Of a DNA stretch of 64,000 bases, positions 19,626 through 27,380 are shown in pieces (position 1 is the first letter of the stretch; each line of letters starts with the position of its first letter). The notes under the pieces are model-generated. The model had not been told where the DNA came from. It saw only the letters and a list, made by a program, of their open reading frames with translations, and searched no databases. The DNA is taken from the NCBI RefSeq assembly GCF_001586275.1, contig NZ_CP014545.1, forward strand, positions 1,700,501-1,764,500, in the 5' to 3' direction. This DNA comes from Sphingorhabdus sp. M41 (lineage in GTDB: Bacteria; Pseudomonadota; Alphaproteobacteria; Sphingomonadales; Sphingomonadaceae). Position numbers and translations under genes: made by a program.

Positions 19626-19645
19626 CCTGAGCCCGTCGAAGGGTG
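19626..19645. repeat. Sphingomonad-type short dispersed repeat fragment
   Basis: The upstream region of ettA contains TCCTGAGCCCGTCGAAGG, a short motif that I recognise as very common between genes in sphingomonad genomes, usually as part of an inverted pair. Only one arm is seen here. Confidence 0.45.
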
Positions 19646-19792
19646 CTGGTTGAGTAGCATTCTCCGACAAGCGCTGTATCAACGGGATATGGGGCTTGTT
19701 TGATAGCTTATGTAGCTATTCCGCCCGCCTGTCGCAAGGGACCATTGGCCAGACTATTGGCAAATGGCAAAAGGCGGGTTAGTCAGCTGTCC

Positions 19793-21169
19793 ATGAAAAC
19801 ATTATCCACCCTGCTCGCCGGCGTCACCGCGCTTTCCCTGTCCACCGCCACTCTGGCTAATGATCATGATCCGATGGCCCTGCAGGCCAAGGCGCTGCAG
19901 GACGATGTGGCTTATGATATTGTCGAGGGTCTGACCACCGAAGTGGGGCCACGCCAGGCAGGAACCGAGGCGGAAGCGCGAGCACGGAATTGGGCCGTTG
20001 CCAAGCTGAACGCGCTTGGCTTCAGCAATGTTCGCAGCGAAGCTTATTTGATGCCGACCTGGATACGGGGCAAGGAAACGGCGGCAGTCGTCAGCCCTTT
20101 CCCGCAGGCGCTGGCGATCACGGCGCTCGGCAATAGCGGCAGCACCGGCGACAAGGGGCTGACCGCCGAGGTCGTATATTTCCCGACGCTGGCGGATCTG
20201 GTTGCGGCACCGGATGGCAGCCTGACCGGTAAAATCGCCTTTGTCAGTCATGAGATGAAGCCGACCCAGGACGGATCGAGCTATGGCGCCTTTGGCCCTG
20301 CGCGCTTTGTCGGCCCGAATATCGCCGCCAAGAAAGGCGCTGCGGCGATCATCATTCGCTCTGCCGGAACCGACCATCATCGCAATCCGCATACCGGGAA
20401 CACCAATTTCGAAGCTGGCGTGACGCCGATACCGGCGGGCGCGCTATCCATTCCCGATGCGGAAAATCTGGCGAGGATGTTCGCTCGCGGCAAGGCGGTG
20501 AAGCTCAAGCTGGTGCTGACCCCGCAGAATATCGGGCAGCAGCAATCAGGCAACGTGATCGCAGAACTGCCGGGCAGCGATCCGTCGCTCGGCATGATCG
20601 TGATTGCCTGCCATCTCGACAGCTGGGACCTGGGTACCGGTGCCATTGACGATGCTTCGGGCTGCGCCATCACTGCCGCCGCCGCAAAACAGATCATGGC
20701 TGCAGGCCAACCCAAGCGCACGATCCGGCTGCTCTGGGCCGGGGCCGAGGAAGTCGGCATCTGGGGCGGGAAGGCATATGGCGAAGCGCACACGGGCGAC
20801 AATCATGCGCTGGCAATGGAATCGGATTTTGGCGCCGACCGGATCTGGCGGGTCGAGTTCAATTTTCCCGATAGCGCGACCTCCGTCGCAAAAGAGATTG
20901 AACAGGCTTTGCAACCACTCGCGATCGGGCGTGGAACGCAGAAAGCCAGCGGCGGAGCGGATGTTCAATCGATCATCGCCAATAATAACCTGGCGATCAT
21001 CGATTTGCAGCAGGACGGCACGCGCTATTTCGACTTGCACCACACGCCGGATGATACGCTGGACAAGATTGACCCCGAGCAATTGCGGCAGAATGTCGCA
21101 GCATGGAGTACGGTGCTTGCGATAGTCGCCAATAGCGATGCCGATTTCACCATGCCGGCAAAACAATGA
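19793..21169 (+). CDS. Exported M28-family zinc aminopeptidase
   Basis: A 458-residue peptidase with a Sec signal peptide (residues 1-23, ending TATLAN). A PA-like insert (about 130-250) precedes the M28 catalytic domain. The two-zinc motif appears as CHLDSWDLGTGAIDDASG, followed by AGAEEVG (catalytic Glu), MESDFGADR and the last ligand in FDLHHTPDD. It probably trims peptides in the periplasm, and is similar to plasma glutamate carboxypeptidase-like enzymes. ATG at 19793 gives the signal peptide; the frame is open for 31 more residues upstream. The next gene overlaps by 4 bases. Confidence 0.9.
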   Translation: MKTLSTLLAGVTALSLSTATLANDHDPMALQAKALQDDVAYDIVEGLTTEVGPRQAGTEAEARARNWAVAKLNALGFSNVRSEAYLMPTWIRGKETAAVVSPFPQALAITALGNSGSTGDKGLTAEVVYFPTLADLVAAPDGSLTGKIAFVSHEMKPTQDGSSYGAFGPARFVGPNIAAKKGAAAIIIRSAGTDHHRNPHTGNTNFEAGVTPIPAGALSIPDAENLARMFARGKAVKLKLVLTPQNIGQQQSGNVIAELPGSDPSLGMIVIACHLDSWDLGTGAIDDASGCAITAAAAKQIMAAGQPKRTIRLLWAGAEEVGIWGGKAYGEAHTGDNHALAMESDFGADRIWRVEFNFPDSATSVAKEIEQALQPLAIGRGTQKASGGADVQSIIANNNLAIIDLQQDGTRYFDLHHTPDDTLDKIDPEQLRQNVAAWSTVLAIVANSDADFTMPAKQ

Positions 21170-21414
21170 GACTGGTTCCGCTTCTTGCGTTGACGGGGAT
21201 GATTCTCGCGGCCTGCTCCGAAACCCCGGTTGAGGAAAAAGGAGACGCTGCGATCGCCGAAATGGAAGCCGAAATCGAACAGGACGCCCAAACCCTGGAA
21301 GAAGCCGCCGATGAAGCGGTCAAGGCGCTGGCCGAGGATATTGATGCCGAACTGGCCGCCGAGGGCATTGGTGATCCAGCGGTAGAGACACCTACGGACG
21401 CAACGAAAAACTAG
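21166..21414 (+). CDS. Small acidic lipoprotein
   Basis: An 82-residue protein. Residues 1-17 form a lipoprotein signal with lipobox LAAC, so the mature chain is lipid-anchored. The mature part is a Glu/Ala-rich sequence with predicted helix or coiled-coil character (about residues 28-68) and very few basic residues. It overlaps the M28 peptidase gene as ATGA, so the two are translationally coupled. No family is recognised. Confidence 0.75.
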   Translation: MRLVPLLALTGMILAACSETPVEEKGDAAIAEMEAEIEQDAQTLEEAADEAVKALAEDIDAELAAEGIGDPAVETPTDATKN

Positions 21415-21457
21415 TCATCAGGCCACATTGCTGGCCGCCATTCTGTTCGACCGTTAT

Positions 21458-22861
21458 TCAACCGACCGGTAGCGCCAGCGTTGCGCGCAATCCGCCATCG
21501 TCCCGGTTCTTGAGGATGATATCACCACCATGATCCCGGGCGATAGCGCGTGCGAGCGTCAGACCCAGTCCGGAGCCGCCGGTAGCGCGATTGCGTGAGT
21601 CGTCTCCGCGCAAAAACGGCTCGAACATCGACTCGATTGTGGATTCCGGAATCCCCGGTCCGTCGTCATCGACATGTATCATCAACCTATCGCCAGACTT
21701 TTCCACAGAGATATCCGCAGCCTTGCCGTAGAGGATCGCATTTCCGATCAGATTGCGCAACGCCCGGCGCACCAGCGTCTCGCGGACGGGAGCAATTTGC
21801 TTGTCGCCGCGCTGGTAGCGGACTTCGTTACCCAGATCGGTAAACTCGTCGACAATGGTTTCGATCAGCGAGCGAATATCGACCGGGTCCGAATGTTCCC
21901 TGGAGCGACCCAGACGAGCGAGAGACAGGATATCGTCGAGCGTGTGATCGATATCTTCGATACCGGCGATCATCTTTTCACGGTCATCATCATCTTCAAC
22001 ATTCTCAACGCGCACGCGCAGAGCCGCCAGCGGTGTTCGCAGATCATGGCCGATAGCGCCCAGCATCACATCCTTTTCATCAATCATGCCGTTGACGCGG
22101 CGGCTCATGTCGTTGAACGCGCGGATCAATTCCCGTGTATCGGGAGGCCCCTGCTCTGTCAGTTCTCCGGATTCGCCAGGCTGAAAAGATTGCGCTTTCG
22201 CGGTGAGCGATTTCAACGGCCTCGAAATATAGCGCCCGAGAAGGATCAGCGGAACCAGCATCAGCAGATAGATGGTGATTGTCTGGAAAAGCAACGTCCG
22301 AACCAACAAGGGCGTGCGCTCGCGAACAACGGAAGCGATGCTGACCCACTGGCCATCAGCCTGTTGGGCCGAAATGATTACAAAGCCTCTGGTCTGCGAA
22401 GGTGACCGGTTACCGCCCATCGACCGGTTGATCGGATTGTCGCGCCACTCGCGCCGGTTTGCACCGATCAGATGGCCGCTCATGTCACCTGTCAGCTCCC
22501 GAATCGATGTGGCACGAATATCGGAGAAGGAGATGCCCATATTGGCAAAGGCCTGACCCGCCCGGGCTTCGAGCTCCGGCAAGCGCCTCATATCGTCGCT
22601 AACCGCACTTTCATCGCTATATTTTAACTGCCCCCAACGCCGCGCGCGCATATCTCCGTTTCGTCGGGCCGGACGATCGCCGGATTGTCGATCGAGACCG
22701 AAGGCGATGCGGGAGACTGCGGATGTGGAGGATTCGATCAGGTTTTGATTTTGCGCGCCGCGATAGAGCAGAAAACTGTTTATGCCCTGAGCCAGAAACA
22801 GCATCAGTGCAACGACCAGCAGAAGCTGTCCGACCAGATTATTGGGCCACAGCCGCTTCAC
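21458..22861 (-). CDS. EnvZ-type membrane histidine kinase
   Basis: A 467-residue kinase. One membrane span lies near residues 10-33 and a second near 195-217, enclosing an Arg-rich periplasmic domain of about 160 residues. A HAMP domain, the H-box AIGHDLRTPLAALRVR and an HATPase domain (VDDDGPGIP, GGSGLGLTLAR) follow. GHDLRTPL is typical of the EnvZ/OmpR-partner group. Its start overlaps the regulator stop by 4 bases. The signal is unknown; the adjacent EF-hand gene suggests envelope or divalent-cation sensing only as inference. Confidence 0.88.
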   Translation of the reverse strand: MKRLWPNNLVGQLLLVVALMLFLAQGINSFLLYRGAQNQNLIESSTSAVSRIAFGLDRQSGDRPARRNGDMRARRWGQLKYSDESAVSDDMRRLPELEARAGQAFANMGISFSDIRATSIRELTGDMSGHLIGANRREWRDNPINRSMGGNRSPSQTRGFVIISAQQADGQWVSIASVVRERTPLLVRTLLFQTITIYLLMLVPLILLGRYISRPLKSLTAKAQSFQPGESGELTEQGPPDTRELIRAFNDMSRRVNGMIDEKDVMLGAIGHDLRTPLAALRVRVENVEDDDDREKMIAGIEDIDHTLDDILSLARLGRSREHSDPVDIRSLIETIVDEFTDLGNEVRYQRGDKQIAPVRETLVRRALRNLIGNAILYGKAADISVEKSGDRLMIHVDDDGPGIPESTIESMFEPFLRGDDSRNRATGGSGLGLTLARAIARDHGGDIILKNRDDGGLRATLALPVG

Positions 22862-23577
22862 AGGGATTTCACCTCGCCGGCGAGCACATAGCCGCCGCCC
22901 CGGACAGTCTTGATGATTTCAGGGTTTTTCGGGTCGCTCTCGATTTTGCGACGCAGCCGACTGATCTGATTGTCGACGGCACGGTCGAAGGCATGGGCTT
23001 CGCGGCCCTGGGTGATATCAAGCAGTTGGTCGCGGTTGAGGACCTTGCCAGCACGGGACACCAGCGCCAGCAGCATCTGATATTCACCGGTGGAAAGGGA
23101 GATATTGACGCCATCGGCATCGATCAGGCTGCGCTTATCACATTTAAGCGTCCAGCCCGAAAACTGATATGCGCCGCCGGTGGTACCATTTTGCTTGGCG
23201 CTGCCTCGATCAGAACGGCGCAGAACGACCTTGATCCGGGCAACCAGTTCGCGAGGGCTGAAAGGCTTGGTAATATAGTCATCAGCGCCCAGTTCCAGGC
23301 CGATGATCCGCTCTGTTTCTTCGGTCTTGGCGCTGATGAAGATGACCGGGATATCGGTCTTGTCGGTGACAAAGCGGCACAGGCTGAGGCCGTCTTCACC
23401 GGGCATCATGATGTCGAGCAGGATTATGTCAAAATCATAAGCGTTGAGCAGAGATCTGGCGACGCTCGCGTCGCTGGCCTGCTGCACCTTATAACCTTGC
23501 TTGATCAGATATTCGGCCAGTGGCTCGCGCAATGTGGCTTCGTCATCGACCAGCAATATGTGAATCTTGTTCGTCAT
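22858..23577 (-). CDS. OmpR-family response regulator
   Basis: A 239-residue regulator with a receiver domain (HILLVDDEA, phospho-acceptor in ILLDIMMPGEDG, KPFSPREL) and a C-terminal winged helix (LSTGEYQMLLALVSRAGKVLNRDQLLD, then FDRAVDNQISRLRRKIE). It is the cognate regulator of the downstream kinase, to which it is translationally coupled. The upstream EF-hand gene is separated by 105 bases containing a terminator, so this pair has its own promoter. Confidence 0.9.
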   Translation of the reverse strand: MTNKIHILLVDDEATLREPLAEYLIKQGYKVQQASDASVARSLLNAYDFDIILLDIMMPGEDGLSLCRFVTDKTDIPVIFISAKTEETERIIGLELGADDYITKPFSPRELVARIKVVLRRSDRGSAKQNGTTGGAYQFSGWTLKCDKRSLIDADGVNISLSTGEYQMLLALVSRAGKVLNRDQLLDITQGREAHAFDRAVDNQISRLRRKIESDPKNPEIIKTVRGGGYVLAGEVKSL

Positions 23578-23600
23578 CGGATCGCCCTATCACAGGATAA

Positions 23601-23659
23601 ACAAAAAGAAACGGACCGCCAGCCAATTGGGGGAGAGGGGGAGATGGCTGACGATCCGT
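23601..23659 (-). terminator. Rho-independent terminator of the EF-hand gene
   Basis: Read on the minus strand, arms of 14 bases (23659-23646 and 23624-23611) pair fully if G-U is allowed, around a C/T-rich loop. They are followed by TTTCTTTTTGTTT. The hairpin lies just after the EF-hand stop at 23683 and ends its transcript before the response-regulator gene. Confidence 0.75.
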
Positions 23660-23682
23660 TCGTGAAAAGAGTGGTTCAGGGA

Positions 23683-24315
23683 TTAACCGCCTCTGTTATT
23701 CCGTTCGCCCTTATAGGCTGCACGAGCGGCCTGACGCTCTTCCTTGGTGAGCTTGCCGTCGTTATTGGTGTCGGCCTTGTCAAAGCGGGCCAGCGCTGCT
23801 GCGGTAAATTCTGCCTGGCTGATCTTCTGATCACCATTGGTATCGGCATTGCGCATCATAGCCATGCCATGACCACCACGCTTGTGGCCTTTACCGCGCA
23901 TGCCTCTGTCGCCGCGCTTGCCGTGCATCGCCTGGGCTTCTTCCTGGCTCAATTTACCGTTACCATCCTTGTCGGCGCGCGCAAATCGTTCCGCCCTACG
24001 AGCGCTGCGAGCGGCTTCCATCTCGGCCTGGGTCAATTCGCCATCGCCATTGGTATCCGCCTTGGCAAAACGCTCGCCGCGCTTGGCTGAACGGTCTGCA
24101 CGTCTGGCTTCACGATCTTCCTTTGAAAGCTGACCATCGCCATTCACATCCATCTTGGCAAAGCGGGTGTTCAGTGATGCGGTGAGTTCGGCGCGACTTA
24201 TTGCACCGTCGGCATTGGTATCCGCCCGCATGCCGCGATCGCCAGGAGCGGCAACTGCTATTCCGCCAGCCATCAACAAAGCGGTAGCGCTCGAGATCAA
24301 AATTGCTTTTTTCAT
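23683..24315 (-). CDS. Exported protein with six EF-hand motifs
   Basis: A 210-residue protein with a signal peptide (MKKAILISSATALLMAGGIAVAA). Six EF-hand loops of the D-x-[ND]-x-[DN]-G type follow: DTNADGAIS, DVNGDGQLS, DTNGDGELT, DKDGNGKLS, DTNGDQKIS and DTNNDGKLT. They are separated by Arg/Lys/Ala-rich helices (about residues 30-205). It should bind several Ca2+ ions in the periplasm. The Arg/Lys-rich linkers are unusual beside the acidic loops. It is transcribed upstream of an EnvZ/OmpR-type pair on the same strand. ATG at 24315 is chosen for the signal peptide; the frame extends to 24492. Confidence 0.9.
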   Translation of the reverse strand: MKKAILISSATALLMAGGIAVAAPGDRGMRADTNADGAISRAELTASLNTRFAKMDVNGDGQLSKEDREARRADRSAKRGERFAKADTNGDGELTQAEMEAARSARRAERFARADKDGNGKLSQEEAQAMHGKRGDRGMRGKGHKRGGHGMAMMRNADTNGDQKISQAEFTAAALARFDKADTNNDGKLTKEERQAARAAYKGERNNRGG

Positions 24316-24524
24316 AATATATTCCTCATTGTCCAATTCAGGGAAGCGGCCTTGTCGTTCCGCCATGAATGTTGTTCTAACGCCGAGATGTCGCTGAACT
24401 TTGTCAGAACGGACCAAAATTGTCGCAAAATGTAACAATGAGCAGCGATGGTTCATCTTCGCGACAGTTTGCAGCCACGAATGACGCTTCATCGCGATGA
24501 CACGGGCTCTGAGCCTGGCTTAGA

Positions 24525-25211
24525 TCATGACTGCATTATGGTGTAACGGGCAGCCCCCGGCAATTTGCACATGGTTTTCGAGACTTTCAGTTCCTCGCCA
24601 TCGACGATCACAATATCGGCCAGCACCATGCACGGCGTGCCATCGGGCAATGCGTTCTTCGACGAGACAGTCGAGCTTCCCGAGACATTCTCACGGACCC
24701 TGCTTTGCCATTCGACCGTCTTGCCAATCTCGCCGCCCTCGGTGGCGACCTGAGTCGCTTCTGCGGCTTGCTCTTGCTCTTCCGGATAGAGTCTGCACGA
24801 AATGGCCTGCGACAGGTTGTTTGCACTATCGACCAGAAAGTCGCCGACCAACGGTATCTTCCGGGTTACACTCGCCATGCGATCGGCCATGCCGAACAGG
24901 CCTTTGCGCTTTACCTTGGCTTCGGTTTCGTCCGGCTTGCCTTGCCCGTTTCCGCATAAGGTGCCGAACGAACTGGCGCCTGTTCTTTCCGTTGTTCCGA
25001 CTTCCCCATCAGGTGTGATGGTCGCTGTGTCGGGAATTTCTGACGCTGCGTCCCGATTGTCATTGCTTTGTGGAGCTTCGGTTTTCTCATTTTGGGATTT
25101 GCTGCCAAAGATGCCGCCAAATTGCGCAGACGCCGGAGCCGGCGCGACCGTCACCGCCATGGTCGTCGCCAAAAGCAGCGGCCTGAAGACTTTAACAAAT
25201 TCAATATTCAT
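24525..25211 (-). CDS. Exported protein with surface-antigen-like C-terminus
   Basis: A 228-residue protein. A signal peptide (residues 1-31, ending APASAQ) is followed by a low-complexity Glu/Asn/Thr region (about 35-85) and a basic middle (KVKRKGLFGMADRMASVTRKIP). The last 60 residues (VEWQSRVRENVSGSSTV, DGTPCMVLADIVIVDGEE, KTMCKLPG) look like the small C-terminal domain of 17-kDa surface antigens, with its paired Cys. The domain match is by eye and tentative. Start ATG 25211. Confidence 0.65.
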   Translation of the reverse strand: MNIEFVKVFRPLLLATTMAVTVAPAPASAQFGGIFGSKSQNEKTEAPQSNDNRDAASEIPDTATITPDGEVGTTERTGASSFGTLCGNGQGKPDETEAKVKRKGLFGMADRMASVTRKIPLVGDFLVDSANNLSQAISCRLYPEEQEQAAEATQVATEGGEIGKTVEWQSRVRENVSGSSTVSSKNALPDGTPCMVLADIVIVDGEELKVSKTMCKLPGAARYTIMQS

Positions 25212-25557
25212 GAAATTCCCTCTCGGTCTGAACCTTAGCCATGTGCAAAGGCGAAGCAAATGGATTAGCCGCCTATGATATGCCGACCGCTGATATTACA
25301 CTCCCCTGCTCAAGCTCAAGGAAGGTTCGTCTGTCGCGCGTGGCTGACGAATTCTTTGCTTGGCGGGCAATCGAAGCAACTGGGCAATTCCCGTCCTTCA
25401 ACCAAAGCCGTCGGCTGTCCGTGAAGCGACACTCGCAAATATACTTAGTGATTGATTGTATTCGATTGCCTAAAATATGATTTGTTTGACCAAGATTGGG
25501 AACCAGATGTGCGGTTCTCGCGTTAAGCATGCAATTACATTTTAGCGGACAAACATT
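25212..25557. other. 346-base divergent regulatory region
   Basis: The gap between the exported protein gene (minus) and the response regulator (plus). It carries the EcfG-type promoter described separately. The rest holds no supportable gene; small open frames on both strands lack ribosome sites and family resemblance. Confidence 0.5.
25499..25524 (+). promoter_or_regulatory. EcfG (general stress response sigma factor) promoter
   Basis: GGAAC at 25499-25503, a 17-base spacer, then CGTT at 25521-25524. This matches the GGAAC-N16/17-CGTT consensus of alphaproteobacterial EcfG sigma factors. It lies 34 bases upstream of the start codon of the single-domain response regulator, in the right orientation. 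It is the only such match I found next to a start codon in this window. Confidence 0.7.
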
Positions 25558-25962
25558 ATGACTTCTCAGATTATGATCGTCGAAGACGAATTTCTCATTG
25601 CCATGGAGCTGGAACAGATTGTGGGCAATTTGGGATATGATTGTATCGGTGTTGCCGATGACACAGAATCTGCGATCGAAATGGTTGCAAAGAAACCGGA
25701 CATTGCGCTCGTCGACGTCAATCTGAGCGATGGGCCGACCGGACCGATCATCGGTGCCCGGCTGGCCAACGAATTTGGCGTGAAGGTCGTATTCATCACC
25801 GCTAACCCCAAACAGTTGGGAGATGGTGTCGAAGGGACGCTTGGCGCGGTTTCCAAGCCGGTCGAAATCGAAGTATTAAAGGATGTTCTGCATTATCTGG
25901 TAGAGGTTTCCAATAACAATGATGACGTCGAACCTCCGCCACGGATGAAGCTGTTCGACTGA
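25558..25962 (+). CDS. Single-domain response regulator
   Basis: A 134-residue stand-alone receiver: MIVEDEF acidic pocket, phospho-acceptor in IALVDVNLSDGPTG, VVFITAN with the switch Thr, and the conserved Lys in SKPVEIE. There is no output domain. Similar regulators in Sphingomonas (SdrG type) relay phosphate from HWE/HisKA_2 kinases to PhyR in the general stress response. The EcfG promoter upstream and the convergent HWE kinase 6 bases away support such a role. The FAT-GUY motif of true SdrG is not exact here, so the assignment stays at family level. Confidence 0.85.
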   Translation: MTSQIMIVEDEFLIAMELEQIVGNLGYDCIGVADDTESAIEMVAKKPDIALVDVNLSDGPTGPIIGARLANEFGVKVVFITANPKQLGDGVEGTLGAVSKPVEIEVLKDVLHYLVEVSNNNDDVEPPPRMKLFD

Positions 25963-25968
25963 TTCCCG

Positions 25969-27045
25969 CTAGCTTCCCGTCAGGCGGGATTGCTGCACTT
26001 CCATCTCTATCTGCAAACCGGTGGGCAGCCATAGCCGTTCGAGCTTTCCGCCCAATTGCTGGGTAACCGACATCTCAACCAGTTTTGAGCCAAATCCCGA
26101 ATGAGACGGCGGCGTCGAGATTTCTTCCCCTCCCATTTCGGTCCATTTGAATATCACCATCTTGCCACTACTCGCTATCTCCAGATTGACCTGGCCTTGA
26201 TCCGCTGCCAGCGCGCCATATTTCATCGAATTGGTTGCCAATTCGTGGAATACCAGCGCGATCGGGGTTGCTGCGCGATCGCTTACCGTAATGTCTCCTC
26301 CGGTGATGCGCAGTCTTTTCTCCGAAAATGCCGGGTAGGAGGCAAATATCTCTGACAGAAGATGCTGAATTGTGACAGCGCCCGCCTCAGACTGCTCTTT
26401 GTCATTGTGCGGGCGTACATATTCATGAGCGCGCCCCAAGGCGGCAATCCTGCCCTTCAGGGTTTCCGCAGGCTCCCGGAAACTCTCATCTCCGCGTGCG
26501 GTCATGCTGATCAATCCGGAGATGATGGCGAATATATTCTTGATACGATGGCTCAGCTCCTGACTGAGTATCTCGTTCTGGCTTGCCGTCTGCTTGGCAT
26601 CCTCGATGTCTGTGCACGTGCCGATCCAGCGCTGTATTTTCTGGTCCGGCCCGATGATCGGCAGCGCCCGCCCGAGAACCCAGCGATATTGCCCGGAGCG
26701 ATGCCGAAGACGATATTCGACTTCATAGGGCTCGCCGGTTTCCAGACTGTGTCGCCACCGTTTCCACGCTTCTGGCTGGTCTTCGGGATGAAACATATCG
26801 GCCCAGGCTTCGCCATCGGTTGACCCGGCTGGTGCTCCGGTAAATTCATACCAGCGAGCGTTATAATAATCATGGTCACCGTCCGGTAGCGTTGACCAGA
26901 CCATCTGAGGCATCGTGTCAGCAAGTGCATGAAACGCATCACCGCTCAGCTGCAAGGCGCCCCGCGCCTGAAGCTTTGCGTCACGCCGCTGTTGGTCGCT
27001 ATATTCGTGCAACCTGAAATTTCTGATTTCGCTACGGGTTGGCAT
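25969..27045 (-). CDS. PAS-containing HWE-family histidine kinase
   Basis: A 358-residue soluble kinase. A PAS domain (about 30-155; YYNARWYEFTGAP, WADMFHPEDQPEAWKRW, PAC-type YRWVLGRALP) precedes the H-box SQELSHRIKNIFAIISGLIS and an ATPase domain with NSMKYGA and KWTEMGG, the W-x-E signature of the HWE family. Kinases of this kind feed the PhyR-NepR-EcfG general stress cascade in sphingomonads. It converges on the single-domain regulator; both stop codons lie within a few bases. The PAS ligand or light response cannot be judged. Confidence 0.88.
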   Translation of the reverse strand: MPTRSEIRNFRLHEYSDQQRRDAKLQARGALQLSGDAFHALADTMPQMVWSTLPDGDHDYYNARWYEFTGAPAGSTDGEAWADMFHPEDQPEAWKRWRHSLETGEPYEVEYRLRHRSGQYRWVLGRALPIIGPDQKIQRWIGTCTDIEDAKQTASQNEILSQELSHRIKNIFAIISGLISMTARGDESFREPAETLKGRIAALGRAHEYVRPHNDKEQSEAGAVTIQHLLSEIFASYPAFSEKRLRITGGDITVSDRAATPIALVFHELATNSMKYGALAADQGQVNLEIASSGKMVIFKWTEMGGEEISTPPSHSGFGSKLVEMSVTQQLGGKLERLWLPTGLQIEMEVQQSRLTGS

Positions 27046-27380
27046 ATTCAGCTTTCACTGTTTCTTGGGTCTGATGCTCAGGAGCTTTACCATCATAGGC
27101 TATGGCAACGGAGCCAATCAATTTAGCCTGTTTTCAGCAAATTTAAATAGAACTTTTTTGAATGGGTGGGTTTTAGATCACTTCTGCCAGGCAAATTGTC
27201 GAACAGAGTATCCTTTTACAGTCTGGCAGAGCACTCAGAGCAGCTTGTCGACAATGCAACGTATTAGCTTCTATGGAGTTGCACTGTAAATATCATATAT
27301 TTGAATTGTCGACCGTCATCACCATCCTTCGTAAAGCGCTCAACAATCCCGCGCTTTGCCCCATTGAAAGGGACTGTTTC
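27046..27380 (+). other. 335-base region with repeated TTGTCGA motif
   Basis: No gene is supported. ATTGTCGA occurs at 27195-27202 and 27305-27312, and the palindrome TTGTCGACAA lies at 27245-27254. CTGCCAG (27184-27190) and CTGGCAG (27223-27229) form an inverted repeat. Together they suggest an operator region or a structured leader for the FAD protein gene. The 5' part should also hold the promoter of the divergent HWE kinase. Confidence 0.45.

Noticed and set aside
22723-24090. 455-residue open frame on the plus strand
   Set aside because: It runs antisense through the response regulator, its upstream gap and the EF-hand gene, all of which have strong motifs on the other strand.
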